Below, one piece after another: positions 17,588 to 25,894 of a stretch of DNA of 64,000 bases; the stretch's first letter is position 1, and each line of letters opens with the position of its first letter. The stretch comes from Aerococcus christensenii. Lineage in GTDB: Bacteria; Bacillota; Bacilli; Lactobacillales; Aerococcaceae. Position numbers and translations under genes: made by a program. Location: the NCBI RefSeq assembly GCF_001543105.1, contig NZ_CP014159.1:372001-436000 (forward strand), written 5' to 3'. Below the pieces are notes generated by a model. That model was not told where the DNA came from. It saw only the letters and a program-made list of their open reading frames with translations, and did no database searches.

Positions 17588-18046
17588 CTATTTCCATGTT
17601 TGACTTTCGATTAAACGCCCTTTCTCATCGTAAACCACCTTAATATCAAAAGGTGTCTGTCCCAAAAGTAAAGGTTCGAGGAATTTAACATCCCCTGCCC
17701 ATAAATTTAAGTCAAACAGCTTTTCTTTGGGGATCCATGCCATCACCCCTTCATCATTTTCAACAACCTCATCACTCGCTATGGTCCCTGTATACACAAA
17801 CATATATAAAGGGGGATCTGTTCCATAAATAAAGGTCACTATCCCTGCAAAATGAGGAGCTAACAAATCCCAACCAGTTTCTTCCTTAACTTCTCGTTTC
17901 GCACACTCTAAGGGACTTTCTCCTTTTTCAAATTTGCCCCCAATGCCTACCCATTTCCCGCAATTTATATCTTTTTCTTTTTTTACGCGATGAAGCATCA
18001 ACAAGCGATTATTCCGTTCAATATACACTAAACTTGTCAAAGTCAT
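17588..18046 (-). CDS. Nudix hydrolase (MutT-like)
   Basis: A 152-residue pyrophosphohydrolase with a canonical Nudix box (GGKFEKGESPLECAKREVKEETGW, residues about 37-60, all catalytic residues present). The WVGIGGK segment and C-terminal WIPKEKLF resemble 8-oxo-dGTP diphosphatases, so nucleotide-pool cleaning is likely. It is followed after 10 bases by the CpsB-like gene and may share its transcript. Confidence 0.85.
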   Translation of the reverse strand: MTLTSLVYIERNNRLLMLHRVKKEKDINCGKWVGIGGKFEKGESPLECAKREVKEETGWDLLAPHFAGIVTFIYGTDPPLYMFVYTGTIASDEVVENDEGVMAWIPKEKLFDLNLWAGDVKFLEPLLLGQTPFDIKVVYDEKGRLIESQTWK

Positions 18047-18082
18047 AAGAAAGTCCCTTTCTTAAGTATTCACGTCAAAGGT

Positions 18083-18964
18083 TTAAGCTTGCGGATAATT
18101 CTCTAAACTTGGCAAAACAGCTAAACCTAACGTGCCTATGCCACCGTGATTACCAACAACAGGCGTTAACCAATCGATTTCTAAGGAGATATCTGGCAAT
18201 TGTTCATGAATAAGGCGCGCCATTTCTTCTGCCCCTTCTCTACTATCGACATGCACCAAAGCGCCTGAAACTCGGTGAGAATATTTTTTAGCTTCTTCAA
18301 TGAAACGATCGGCTAACCATTTCAAAGCCCGCCGTTGGGTACGTACCTTAGCTACTAAATCTATCGATCCATCCTTACCAAATTCAATAATAGGAACAAT
18401 TTTTAAAAGAGAAGCAATAATCCCCTTAGCGCGAGAAGCTCGTCCACCTTGAACTAAATGATTAATATCTCCTATAGATGCCCACATGGTGGTATGGTCA
18501 TTTAACCATTTGAACCGTGGCAAAATTTCCTCTGTTGAAAGTCCTTCTTCCACCATTTTGATCGTTTCTTTCACTAAAAAACGAAGAGGTAACCCTACAC
18601 GACCATTACTTAAAGTAACCGTCTTAATTTGGTCTTCATATTCTTTGGCAACAGATTGCCCGGTTTGATTGGTTCCACTTAAAGCATAAGATAAAGGGAT
18701 AAAATAAACAAGATCATATCCCTTATTGATCAAAGACTGATACACTTCATGAAAAGCTTGAGGTTGGGGTTGAGAGGTCTTAGGAATTCTATCTGCTTTC
18801 TGAATCGCATGATAGACTTCTTCTATTTTTAGGCGATCAGGGACTTCTGTAAATGTTTCTCCCGATGAAAAATTAAGTTGTAAAGACACATAATAAACAT
18901 GTGGATGATTTAATAAGTTTTCATCTAAAGTAGCGGTACTATCTGTTAAAAATGCAATCTTCAT
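18083..18964 (-). CDS. DegV-family fatty-acid-binding protein
   Basis: A 293-residue protein of the DegV/FakB type, which presents fatty acids to the FakA kinase for phospholipid synthesis. Start motif AFLTDSTATL, the TSQPQPQAF segment near 63, the ALSGT loop near 98, and INHLVQGGRASRAK are all present. It is one of two adjacent, diverged copies (the other begins at 19867). The gap between them is only 21 bases, so they form one transcript. fakA is not in the window. Confidence 0.85.
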   Translation of the reverse strand: MKIAFLTDSTATLDENLLNHPHVYYVSLQLNFSSGETFTEVPDRLKIEEVYHAIQKADRIPKTSQPQPQAFHEVYQSLINKGYDLVYFIPLSYALSGTNQTGQSVAKEYEDQIKTVTLSNGRVGLPLRFLVKETIKMVEEGLSTEEILPRFKWLNDHTTMWASIGDINHLVQGGRASRAKGIIASLLKIVPIIEFGKDGSIDLVAKVRTQRRALKWLADRFIEEAKKYSHRVSGALVHVDSREGAEEMARLIHEQLPDISLEIDWLTPVVGNHGGIGTLGLAVLPSLENYPQA

Positions 18965-18985
18965 TATTTACCTCCATTATTTGCC

Positions 18986-19867
18986 CTAAAATGGACAATT
19001 CTCTATTTTAGGTAAGACACAAAAACCAAAACTTCCACTCCCTAAGTGAGTTCCAATAACAGGAGGGATGGTGGCATATCTTATCTCCAGCTCTTTGCCC
19101 CAATCTGTATTTTGAATCATTTCTTGTATCTGTTGACAAGAATCCTCTTCAGGAGTCCCTAACAAGCAAACTTGGTATCCCTTTTCATACATCTTACCTT
19201 CTTCATGAATAATCTCTACCATTCGGTGAATGACTTTCTTACAGGTTCGAATTTTTTCGCTCATCCCCAACTCTCCAGAACGTTGGACATAAATGAGAGG
19301 AAGGATTTTTAAAAGATTTCCTAAAACTACCATACTCTTGCTGGCACGTCCTCCCTTAACCAAATTATTCAAATCTCTCACTGTCACATAGATAACCATT
19401 TGCTCATCTAGCCATTTTAAACGGTCGACAGCCATATCTAAATCTAACTCAGCCACTAATTTTAAGCCATTCTCAACCAAATAAGCTAATGACAAGCCCG
19501 TTTGCCGCGTATCAATAAGTCGAATCTTTAACTTATCTTGATACTCCCCAGCAACTAATTGACAATTTTGAAAAGTTCCACTTAGAGCAGAAGACATAGT
19601 CATCACGAGGACCTGATCATAGCCTTTCTCCACTAAACTTTCCATCACATCATAGACTTCTCCAACACTCGGTTGGGAAGTTGTCGGCAGGGTTTCCATA
19701 CTTTTCAATTCACTATAATAAGTTTTGAGAACAGTTTCATCAGTTGTTTCTTCTAAACTATGCCCATCCGGATAAATAACACGTAAATGAATCACATAAA
19801 CATCCGGATGACTGGCTAAAGATTCAGGAAGAGACGATGTACTATCTGTAATAATTGCTGTTTTCAT
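18986..19867 (-). CDS. DegV-family fatty-acid-binding protein (second copy)
   Basis: A 293-residue DegV/FakB-like protein: AIITDSTSSLP, TSQPSVGEVYDVM, SSALSGTFQN, LNNLVKGGRASKS and a final PPVIGTHLGSGSFG. The ATG at 19867 has GGAGAATATT before it and is preferred to the in-frame ATG four codons upstream. Paralogue of the gene that follows it. Tandem FakB genes often have different acyl preference; which is which cannot be told here. Confidence 0.85.
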   Translation of the reverse strand: MKTAIITDSTSSLPESLASHPDVYVIHLRVIYPDGHSLEETTDETVLKTYYSELKSMETLPTTSQPSVGEVYDVMESLVEKGYDQVLVMTMSSALSGTFQNCQLVAGEYQDKLKIRLIDTRQTGLSLAYLVENGLKLVAELDLDMAVDRLKWLDEQMVIYVTVRDLNNLVKGGRASKSMVVLGNLLKILPLIYVQRSGELGMSEKIRTCKKVIHRMVEIIHEEGKMYEKGYQVCLLGTPEEDSCQQIQEMIQNTDWGKELEIRYATIPPVIGTHLGSGSFGFCVLPKIENCPF

Positions 19868-19893
19868 AATATTCTCCATTATTTGCTTTTCTT

Positions 19894-19922
19894 AAAAAGG
19901 CCGGAGTTTTGTCCCCCGACCT
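19894..19922 (-). terminator. guaC terminator
   Basis: On the minus strand GGTCGG / CCGGCC arms (one G-T pair) close an 11-base loop and are followed by TTTTT. Confidence 0.65.
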
Positions 19923-19974
19923 ATCATTTCTCTCAGAATACTTAGGATTCGATTGATTTTTAAATAGGGAAGAC

Positions 19975-20949
19975 TTACCGGACATCACCATTATAGATGC
20001 TTGGAATCACAACATAATCCACTGTCCGAATGGCCTCTAGGTCCTTGCCTCCTGCATAAGAAATCGAACTTTGTAAATCTTCTTGCATCTCTTTTAATGT
20101 ATTGAAGAGACTACCGCGACTTTCAATTAAAATTTTCTTACCTTCTACATTTTTATATTCACCTTTTTGGAATTCTGAAGCCGAACCAAAATATTCTTTG
20201 TATTTTTGGCCATTTTGCATTACTTCTTCACCAGGAGATTCTTCGTGAGCAGCTAAAAGTGATCCAATCATCACCATACTTGCTCCAAAACGAATACTTT
20301 TAGCAATATCTCCATTGGTACGAATTCCGCCATCAGCAATAATCGGTTTACGTGCGGCCTTTGCACATAAACGAATAGCTGCTAATTGCCAGCCCGCTGT
20401 TCCAAATCCTGTTTTGATCTTAGTGATACATACTCTCCCAGGTCCAACACCTACTTTTGTAGCGTCTGCCCCAGCATTTTCCAAATCACGAACAGCTTCT
20501 GGGGTTGCAATATTCCCAGCAATAACGAAAGCATTGGGTAATTGTTGCTTAATATACTTAATCATTTTAATGACTGACTGTGCATGCCCGTGTGCAATAT
20601 CAATAGTTATGTAGTCAACCAGCTCGCCTGAAGCCTTTACTTCATCAATAAAATCAAACTCCTCAGGCTTTACCCCTAGACTAATCGAAGCATAAAGGCC
20701 TTTTTCATTCATCTTCTTAATGAAGTCTAACCTTTTATGAGGTTCAAAACGATGCATAATATAAAAATATCCATTTTCTGCTAATTTTTCGGCTAATTCT
20801 TCATTTAGAACAGTCTGCATATTAGCTGGGACCACCGGGATTTTAAAAGTTCGTGGTCCAAATTGAATACTCGTATCACATTGTGAACGGCTTTGAACAA
20901 TACACTTAGCGGGAATCAACTGAACTTGTTCATAATCAAATGTCTGCAT
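19975..20949 (-). CDS. guaC: GMP reductase
   Basis: A 324-residue enzyme that reduces GMP to IMP with NADPH, salvaging guanine nucleotides for adenine nucleotide synthesis. The catalytic Cys174 is in [20 protein letters not shown], which marks the GuaC2-type reductase rather than IMP dehydrogenase. There is no CBS insert. Complete; monocistronic with its own promoter and terminator. No purine riboswitch is visible in its 185-base leader region. Confidence 0.93.
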   Translation of the reverse strand: MQTFDYEQVQLIPAKCIVQSRSQCDTSIQFGPRTFKIPVVPANMQTVLNEELAEKLAENGYFYIMHRFEPHKRLDFIKKMNEKGLYASISLGVKPEEFDFIDEVKASGELVDYITIDIAHGHAQSVIKMIKYIKQQLPNAFVIAGNIATPEAVRDLENAGADATKVGVGPGRVCITKIKTGFGTAGWQLAAIRLCAKAARKPIIADGGIRTNGDIAKSIRFGASMVMIGSLLAAHEESPGEEVMQNGQKYKEYFGSASEFQKGEYKNVEGKKILIESRGSLFNTLKEMQEDLQSSISYAGGKDLEAIRTVDYVVIPSIYNGDVR

Positions 20950-21006
20950 ATTTTATCTCTCCTAAAGCGTACACTCTTTTACTGTCTTCATCCTAAGACA
21001 ATTTAC

Positions 21007-21034
21007 ATTGTATCATGCAAGCTTTAAAAATCAA
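21007..21034 (-). promoter_or_regulatory. guaC promoter
   Basis: Minus strand TTGATT (21029-21034), 16 bases, TACAAT (21007-21012), about 60 bases before the guaC start. Confidence 0.6.
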
Positions 21035-21095
21035 GTCACCTTACTCTCGGCTCAACGAAAAGATTGTTCTCTACACCTCCACTCTGTTCTAAAAG

Positions 21096-21131
21096 AAAAG
21101 CCGTAAAAAGAATCTCTTCTACGACTTTTTT
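21096..21131 (-). terminator. coaD terminator
   Basis: AAGTCGTAGAAGA / TTCTTTTTACGGCTT hairpin directly behind the coaD stop, followed by TTCTTTT. Confidence 0.7.
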
Positions 21132-21134
21132 CGT

Positions 21135-21626
21135 TTAATTACTCTGATTCTGTTTGCTTTTCAACGCTTGATAAACATTATTAGGCACTAATCTTTCTAT
21201 ATTTCCACCTGCAGTAAACACAGCTTTCACCATACTCGAAGACAAGTAACGATATGTCGGATCCGGCAACAAGAAGACCGTCTCAATATTTGGAGCGAGT
21301 TCCTTATTAATAGCTTCTATTCCAGCTTCATATTCCAAATCTTGGGGATTACGGATTCCACGAAGAAGCACCTGACAGTCCAATTTCTTTGCCAGATCTA
21401 CAGTTAACCCTTGGGGAGAAACTATCACTTCCACGCCTGAAATAGACGATAAAGCTTCTTTTACTAAACTCAACTTTTCTTCTAACGAAAAATAAGACTG
21501 TTTTTCTGAATTATGCGCAATCGCAACATAGACATGATCAAATACATTTGCTGCTCGCTTAATAAGATCCACATGTCCTAAAGTTATCGGATCAAAACTT
21601 CCAGCAAATAAGACTTTCCGTTCCAT
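21135..21626 (-). CDS. coaD: Phosphopantetheine adenylyltransferase
   Basis: A 163-residue nucleotidyltransferase, fourth step of coenzyme A synthesis. It carries the T/HxGH motif in GSFDPITLGHVDLI and the conserved LLRGIRNPQDLEYE and FLLPDPTYRYLSSSMVK segments. Preceded by the LCP gene with a 21-base gap, and probably co-transcribed with it. Confidence 0.95.
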   Translation of the reverse strand: MERKVLFAGSFDPITLGHVDLIKRAANVFDHVYVAIAHNSEKQSYFSLEEKLSLVKEALSSISGVEVIVSPQGLTVDLAKKLDCQVLLRGIRNPQDLEYEAGIEAINKELAPNIETVFLLPDPTYRYLSSSMVKAVFTAGGNIERLVPNNVYQALKSKQNQSN

Positions 21627-21647
21627 AACATCAGTCTCCTTTTTCTA

Positions 21648-23087
21648 TTACTGAACAACTGCTTGCGGTTTAACAGAAAGCGGTACTACTGATTGAGGAG
21701 GCTGAACTTCAGAAGGCTCTTCAGGAGCAACAGCAGGTCTGCTTTCAACCGTAGATTGAGGGGCGCTCACTGAAGGAGCCGCTGCTGGTCTTGGTTCCTG
21801 TTGAGGACTTGCAATATTGGCTCTCTCTTCTGACGACACATCCGGTAAGCCATTATTTGCTTGTATTGCTCGACTAATTTGTTGAGAGGGTTCATGCGTT
21901 TTCTCATACATTAGCCCATCTTCTCCAAAGAACTTTCGAATCAACGCATCTAAATCTTTGCGTTGATAAACGCCAGGATCAATCAACATATCCCCCGAAT
22001 CTAAGATGCCATTCTTATTCGTATCTTCCACAGGGAAATAATCCGGTATGACCCCAAATTCAATAGGATACACAATTGCTGACTGCGTAGGTTCTAAACC
22101 TAACAATTCACGAATTTGATTCGACATCTTAATGCGATCTGCTTCTTTTAACATGAGATACCATCCAAAAGGAAGCTTCAAGTCCACCCAATCTTCAAAA
22201 ACCAAATGAACAGGTTTTTTGACAGCTTTTAAATAGTTCTTCTGTAGATCCATCATGTCTCTAGCTCTCAAATCAGTTTTTAGTGATTGACCCAATTTTT
22301 CTAAAATTTCCTCATAATTAAAGGCAGTATCCACAGATAAGAATTTATCAATCACAGCTTGAACAACTTGCTGTTGCCGTTTTTGTCGACCGATATCGCC
22401 TTGCGGATCTTTTTCCCGCATTCTGACATACTGCATAGCTTGTTCCCCATTAATATGCATCGTTTGTCCTTTAGTGAAAAAGGCACCATCTTGTTCAAAC
22501 GTCATCGGTGGAACAACATCAATCCCATCCAAGCTATCAATAATATCAATAAAAGCTTTCATATTAACTTCTACATAATGGTCAATCGGAATATCTAATA
22601 ACCGCTGTACAGAATTAATAGTATCTTTTATCCCACCATCCATATAGGCGTGGTTGAGCTTATCAAATTTATTGCTCGTCCCCTGAGCCGCTAGCGTGTC
22701 CCGAGGAATACTCAAAATCGTGGATTTATTTTCTTTCGGATTAATAGTCACCACCATCATGACATCTGTACGCCCTTCTTCAATATTTTTATACATCAAA
22801 GCGCCGTTATCGACCCCTGCTACTAAAATACTTACCGGATCTTCTTTCTTCAAAGAAATGGCTTCTTTCCGCATTTTTTGACGATCAACCGCTTGATAAA
22901 TACTATCCGTAAAATGAAAAATATTGTTTAAAAAGCGCCCCACGCCATAAACAAGTCCACAGGCCAGTAAAAGCGATAAAATAATCATCACTAGCCGCTT
23001 TTTATTTCTACGCGGAGGTTTTGGTAATTTTTGGGTATGTCGATGACTTCTACGTTCCATCCGTGAATGACCTTCATTCAACGTCAT
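21648..23087 (-). CDS. LytR-CpsA-Psr (LCP) family glycopolymer ligase
   Basis: A 479-residue membrane enzyme that attaches undecaprenyl-linked glycopolymers (teichoic acid or capsule) to peptidoglycan. Basic cytoplasmic start, one helix (about 32-51), LCP core about 85-250 with the conserved Arg/Asp residues (ILVAGVDNG, RTDVMMVVTINP, LSIPRDTL, KLNHAYMDGG, YVRMREKDPQGDIGRQKRQQ). Two unusual parts follow: a Ca-loop-like DTNKNGILDSGD near 354-366, and a Pro/Ala/Ser-rich tail of about 80 residues that could span the wall. It is the best candidate in the window to attach the polymer built by the 29-43 kb locus. Confidence 0.88.
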   Translation of the reverse strand: MTLNEGHSRMERRSHRHTQKLPKPPRRNKKRLVMIILSLLLACGLVYGVGRFLNNIFHFTDSIYQAVDRQKMRKEAISLKKEDPVSILVAGVDNGALMYKNIEEGRTDVMMVVTINPKENKSTILSIPRDTLAAQGTSNKFDKLNHAYMDGGIKDTINSVQRLLDIPIDHYVEVNMKAFIDIIDSLDGIDVVPPMTFEQDGAFFTKGQTMHINGEQAMQYVRMREKDPQGDIGRQKRQQQVVQAVIDKFLSVDTAFNYEEILEKLGQSLKTDLRARDMMDLQKNYLKAVKKPVHLVFEDWVDLKLPFGWYLMLKEADRIKMSNQIRELLGLEPTQSAIVYPIEFGVIPDYFPVEDTNKNGILDSGDMLIDPGVYQRKDLDALIRKFFGEDGLMYEKTHEPSQQISRAIQANNGLPDVSSEERANIASPQQEPRPAAAPSVSAPQSTVESRPAVAPEEPSEVQPPQSVVPLSVKPQAVVQ

Positions 23088-23103
23088 GCCGTTGCCCCTT
23101 TCT

Positions 23104-23913
23104 TTATTCTAAATTATAGTCGATCTCTAAATTTGTGATGCCTAAGGCTTGATCCCCATCTTCCCAATTTTGCATAGTTAAGATACGTGGTTTTTGGGAG
23201 GTTATCACTAAAGTATGCTCATATTGCGCACACCAAGAGCCATCAACGGTCCGCGCAGTCCATCCATTACTATCGATGGTGGCATGCCAATCTCCCATGG
23301 TAATCATTGGTTCAATACAGATAGTCATCCCTTCTCTTAGACGTTTTCCCCGTCCAGCAATTCCATAGTGAGGGACTTGAGGCTCTTCATGCATGGTAGG
23401 TTGGATTCCATGTCCCACAAAATCTCTAACGACTCCAAAGCCACAAGATTCTGCATAAGATTGAATGGCCTCTCCGATATCTCCTAACCGATTGCCCGCA
23501 ACGGCTTGCTCAATTCCTAAATACAAACATTTTTTGGTGACATCCATAAGACGTTGAACTTCTTCATCTACTTTTCCTACTGCAAAAGTATGACAAGTAT
23601 CTGTAAAAAAGCCATCCAAAGACAATACCGTATCTACTGAACAAATATCCCCAGCCCGAAGTTTTTTCTTGCTAGGAAAAGCGTGACAAATTTCATCATT
23701 AGTCGAGGTACAAGAGGCATAAGGGTAGCCTTCAAATCCAATTTCTTCAGGAACAGCTCCTGCTTTTCGAATTCTCTGTTCTACAAAATCATTAATATCT
23801 AAAGTCGTCACTCCCGGTTCAACCATTGTCCGTAAATCTTCCATAATTTTGGCTACAATAGTACCTGCTTGATCCATAGCTTCTATTTCCCGTTCGGATT
23901 TTATAGTGATCAC
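23104..23913 (-). CDS. map: Methionine aminopeptidase type I
   Basis: A 269-residue enzyme that removes the initiator methionine. Metal ligands are visible: Asp in SVDTVLS, Asp in FTDTCHTF, His in FVGHGIQP, Glu in CIEPMIT and Glu in YEHTLVI. The start is a GTG behind GAAGGGA. It is slightly longer than the usual 250 residues because of a C-terminal tail (about 20 residues). The LCP gene follows 16 bases downstream. Confidence 0.93.
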   Translation of the reverse strand: MITIKSEREIEAMDQAGTIVAKIMEDLRTMVEPGVTTLDINDFVEQRIRKAGAVPEEIGFEGYPYASCTSTNDEICHAFPSKKKLRAGDICSVDTVLSLDGFFTDTCHTFAVGKVDEEVQRLMDVTKKCLYLGIEQAVAGNRLGDIGEAIQSYAESCGFGVVRDFVGHGIQPTMHEEPQVPHYGIAGRGKRLREGMTICIEPMITMGDWHATIDSNGWTARTVDGSWCAQYEHTLVITSQKPRILTMQNWEDGDQALGITNLEIDYNLE

Positions 23914-24154
23914 AATTGATCATCCCTTCTCTGAAATCTTTTCTACGTTAGTATACATTAAAAGAGAGCATAAAAAAATAAACTTTCTTCAAAGAAGTTA
24001 TTACAGAGCTCGGGAAATTGTACGATTTTTTAGAATTAATCGTTTTTTACTAGTTTTTTTGCGCTTTATCCTATACAATAAGATCTGCAAGAAATGCTAA
24101 ATTTAGTTTATTGCATATTTCTGGCAAATTATTCCATAGATGGGGAGATGGATT

Positions 24155-24862
24155 ATGGGAAAACAACAAAAATTAGAACAGATATCGTACCTCTACATTA
24201 AAGACCAAATTATTCAAGGCCTATGGTTACCAGGACATCACATTGTTGAATCCAATATTTCAACAAAACTCGACATGAGTAGAAGTCCTATTCGTGCGGC
24301 TTTAGCTGTCCTATCTGAAGAAGGTACGATTGAAATGCGTCCATATCGTGGATTCTATGTCAATGAAAAATTAAGCAAAGATGTACTCGTTCCTTTTAGG
24401 TTACGTTACTTTATCATTTGCTACTTCCGCTTAATGGATCGTATTGTCAAAAGCCGTACAAACGGGAGAAGCTGTGCAGAACAATTAACAGTTGAGCTTA
24501 ATAAATTAAAAGCAGCTTTTGACCATAAAAACTACGAAGAATGCGCCCAATTAGAAATGGCTATCTTTAAAAAATTACTTAGCTTGGCCAATCATCAATT
24601 CTTAGTAGACGAAGCGCTACTATGCTACGAATCCGTAGTAACCAAAGTACACAAAAATCTCAGTTCCGCTTCTGCTTCCACTCAAGAAAACTATCAACGT
24701 CGCAACATCATTTATTTAGAAGATATCATTACTTTGATCAGCCGAGATAAATTTGACGAAACACGTACCATCTGCGAATTATTAGCGATACACCAATATC
24801 ACCAACTTTCTGCAAAAGAACAAAACGCATTTGACCACGCTTCGCCTTACCTCATTAAATAA
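24155..24862 (+). CDS. GntR-family regulator (FadR-like)
   Basis: A 235-residue regulator: an N-terminal winged helix of GntR type (YLYIKDQIIQGLWLPGHHIV ... LDMSRSPIRAALAVLSEEG, residues about 10-70) and an all-helical C-terminal ligand domain typical of the FCD group. The metal-binding His residues of many FCD domains are not evident, so the ligand is unknown. ATG at 24155 follows GGGGAGA; an in-frame ATG at 24140 lies before the ribosome site. Flanked by map (divergent) and flavodoxin; no metabolic operon is adjacent to reveal its target. Confidence 0.75.
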   Translation: MGKQQKLEQISYLYIKDQIIQGLWLPGHHIVESNISTKLDMSRSPIRAALAVLSEEGTIEMRPYRGFYVNEKLSKDVLVPFRLRYFIICYFRLMDRIVKSRTNGRSCAEQLTVELNKLKAAFDHKNYEECAQLEMAIFKKLLSLANHQFLVDEALLCYESVVTKVHKNLSSASASTQENYQRRNIIYLEDIITLISRDKFDETRTICELLAIHQYHQLSAKEQNAFDHASPYLIK

Positions 24863-24863
24863 T

Positions 24864-24901
24864 AAAAAAGCAATGTCTTATAAAAAGGCATTGCTTTTTT
24901 A
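24864..24901 (+). terminator. Terminator of the GntR-type gene
   Basis: AAAAAGCAATGTC / GGCATTGCTTTTT hairpin ending in six T residues. Confidence 0.85.
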
Positions 24902-24984
24902 TGCCTTTCATAATCTTTTAGGCTTTTTTAAATGCCTAATTTTTGCTATAATTTAGAATATCTTAAGAAAGGTGACAAATTTTC

Positions 24985-25434
24985 ATGAACGCTTTAATTG
25001 TTTACGCCAGTATGACAGGCAATACAGAAGAGGCCTGTGATGTTATGATGGCTGCCCTAGAAGATCTAGGCGTCACATGTGAAATGGAATCTTCTTTAAA
25101 TATTTTTGGTGAAGATTTTCTCGATGTCGATATTTGCGTCTTGGGGACTTATACCTATGGAGCAGAATTACCAGAAGAAATCATAGATCTTTACGAAGAC
25201 TTAGACTCTCTAGACCTAAGTCAAAAAGTCTTTGTCACCTTAGGCTCTGGAGATCACGCTTATGAAGCTTTTTGCCAATCTGTCGATGATTGCTATCAAC
25301 AATTCATAAAAGCGGGAGCTCATCCTGCTGCTCCCCCTATTAAGATTGAATTAGATTGCAAGCAAGAAGATATTTCTACTATTGAAGTAGCAGCTGCATC
25401 AGCTGTTGAGTGGGTTCAATCTCACTCTGCTTAA
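24985..25434 (+). CDS. Flavodoxin
   Basis: A 149-residue FMN-binding electron carrier. The phosphate-binding loop is SMTGNTEEA (residues 9-17), the isoalloxazine loops are GTYTYGAELP near 55 and GSGDHAYEAFC near 90. Length is typical of short-chain flavodoxin. Ribosome site AAAGGTGA. A membrane-coiled-coil protein follows after 42 bases, probably on the same transcript. No ferredoxin-NADP reductase is adjacent. Confidence 0.92.
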   Translation: MNALIVYASMTGNTEEACDVMMAALEDLGVTCEMESSLNIFGEDFLDVDICVLGTYTYGAELPEEIIDLYEDLDSLDLSQKVFVTLGSGDHAYEAFCQSVDDCYQQFIKAGAHPAAPPIKIELDCKQEDISTIEVAAASAVEWVQSHSA

Positions 25435-25476
25435 TTGAGAATTCCACCCAAAAACTTTATTAACGAGGAGGTCATT

Positions 25477-25767
25477 ATGAAGGGACCAAAAAAAGCCCAT
25501 CAACTTTTAGAAGATATCGAAAATCTCAAGCTTGATGAAACCTTAGAAAATTTAGATAAAGGTTCTCCTCATTTAAACTGGGGCTACCTCTTCATCGGGT
25601 TGGTGGCTATTTTCTTAGTTGTTTGGTTAGTAGTCGAATGGGCTTCACCTAATAAAACAGACCTTTACGTTCAAACACAAACCGAACAAATCCAACAGCT
25701 CGAACAAAAAGTCCAGCGGTTAGAACACCGCATGCAAGTACTTGAAGATAAACAAAAGGCTAGTTAG
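25477..25767 (+). CDS. Small membrane protein with C-terminal coiled coil
   Basis: A 96-residue protein. Acidic/basic N-terminus (AHQLLEDIENLKLDETLENL), one helix about 38-58 (GYLFIGLVAIFLVVWLVVEW), then a heptad-repeat coiled coil (QIQQLEQKVQRLEHRMQVLE). The ATG at 25477 follows GAGGAGG; the frame is also open upstream to the flavodoxin stop but without a ribosome site there. I do not recognise it. The architecture would suit a membrane-bound oligomerising protein. Confidence 0.7.
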   Translation: MKGPKKAHQLLEDIENLKLDETLENLDKGSPHLNWGYLFIGLVAIFLVVWLVVEWASPNKTDLYVQTQTEQIQQLEQKVQRLEHRMQVLEDKQKAS

Positions 25768-25787
25768 CAATTTAACTAGCCTTTTAT
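25753..25787 (+). terminator. Terminator of the flavodoxin transcript
   Basis: AAAAGGCTAGTTA / TAACTAGCCTTTT with a short loop. The stop codon of the membrane protein lies in the left arm. Confidence 0.85.
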
Positions 25788-25894
25788 CTTACTAGCAAAA
25801 AACTTTAGCTTCCTTTAACTTTTGAGAAATTGCATGGGAGTAAGGGGAATGATAGAATGAATAATGAAATTTTAATAAAAAAGGAAATGACGCC

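Noticed and set aside
20950-21095. A purine riboswitch before guaC
   Set aside because: No purine-aptamer core strings and no terminator/antiterminator pair between promoter and start; the leader is about 55 bases.
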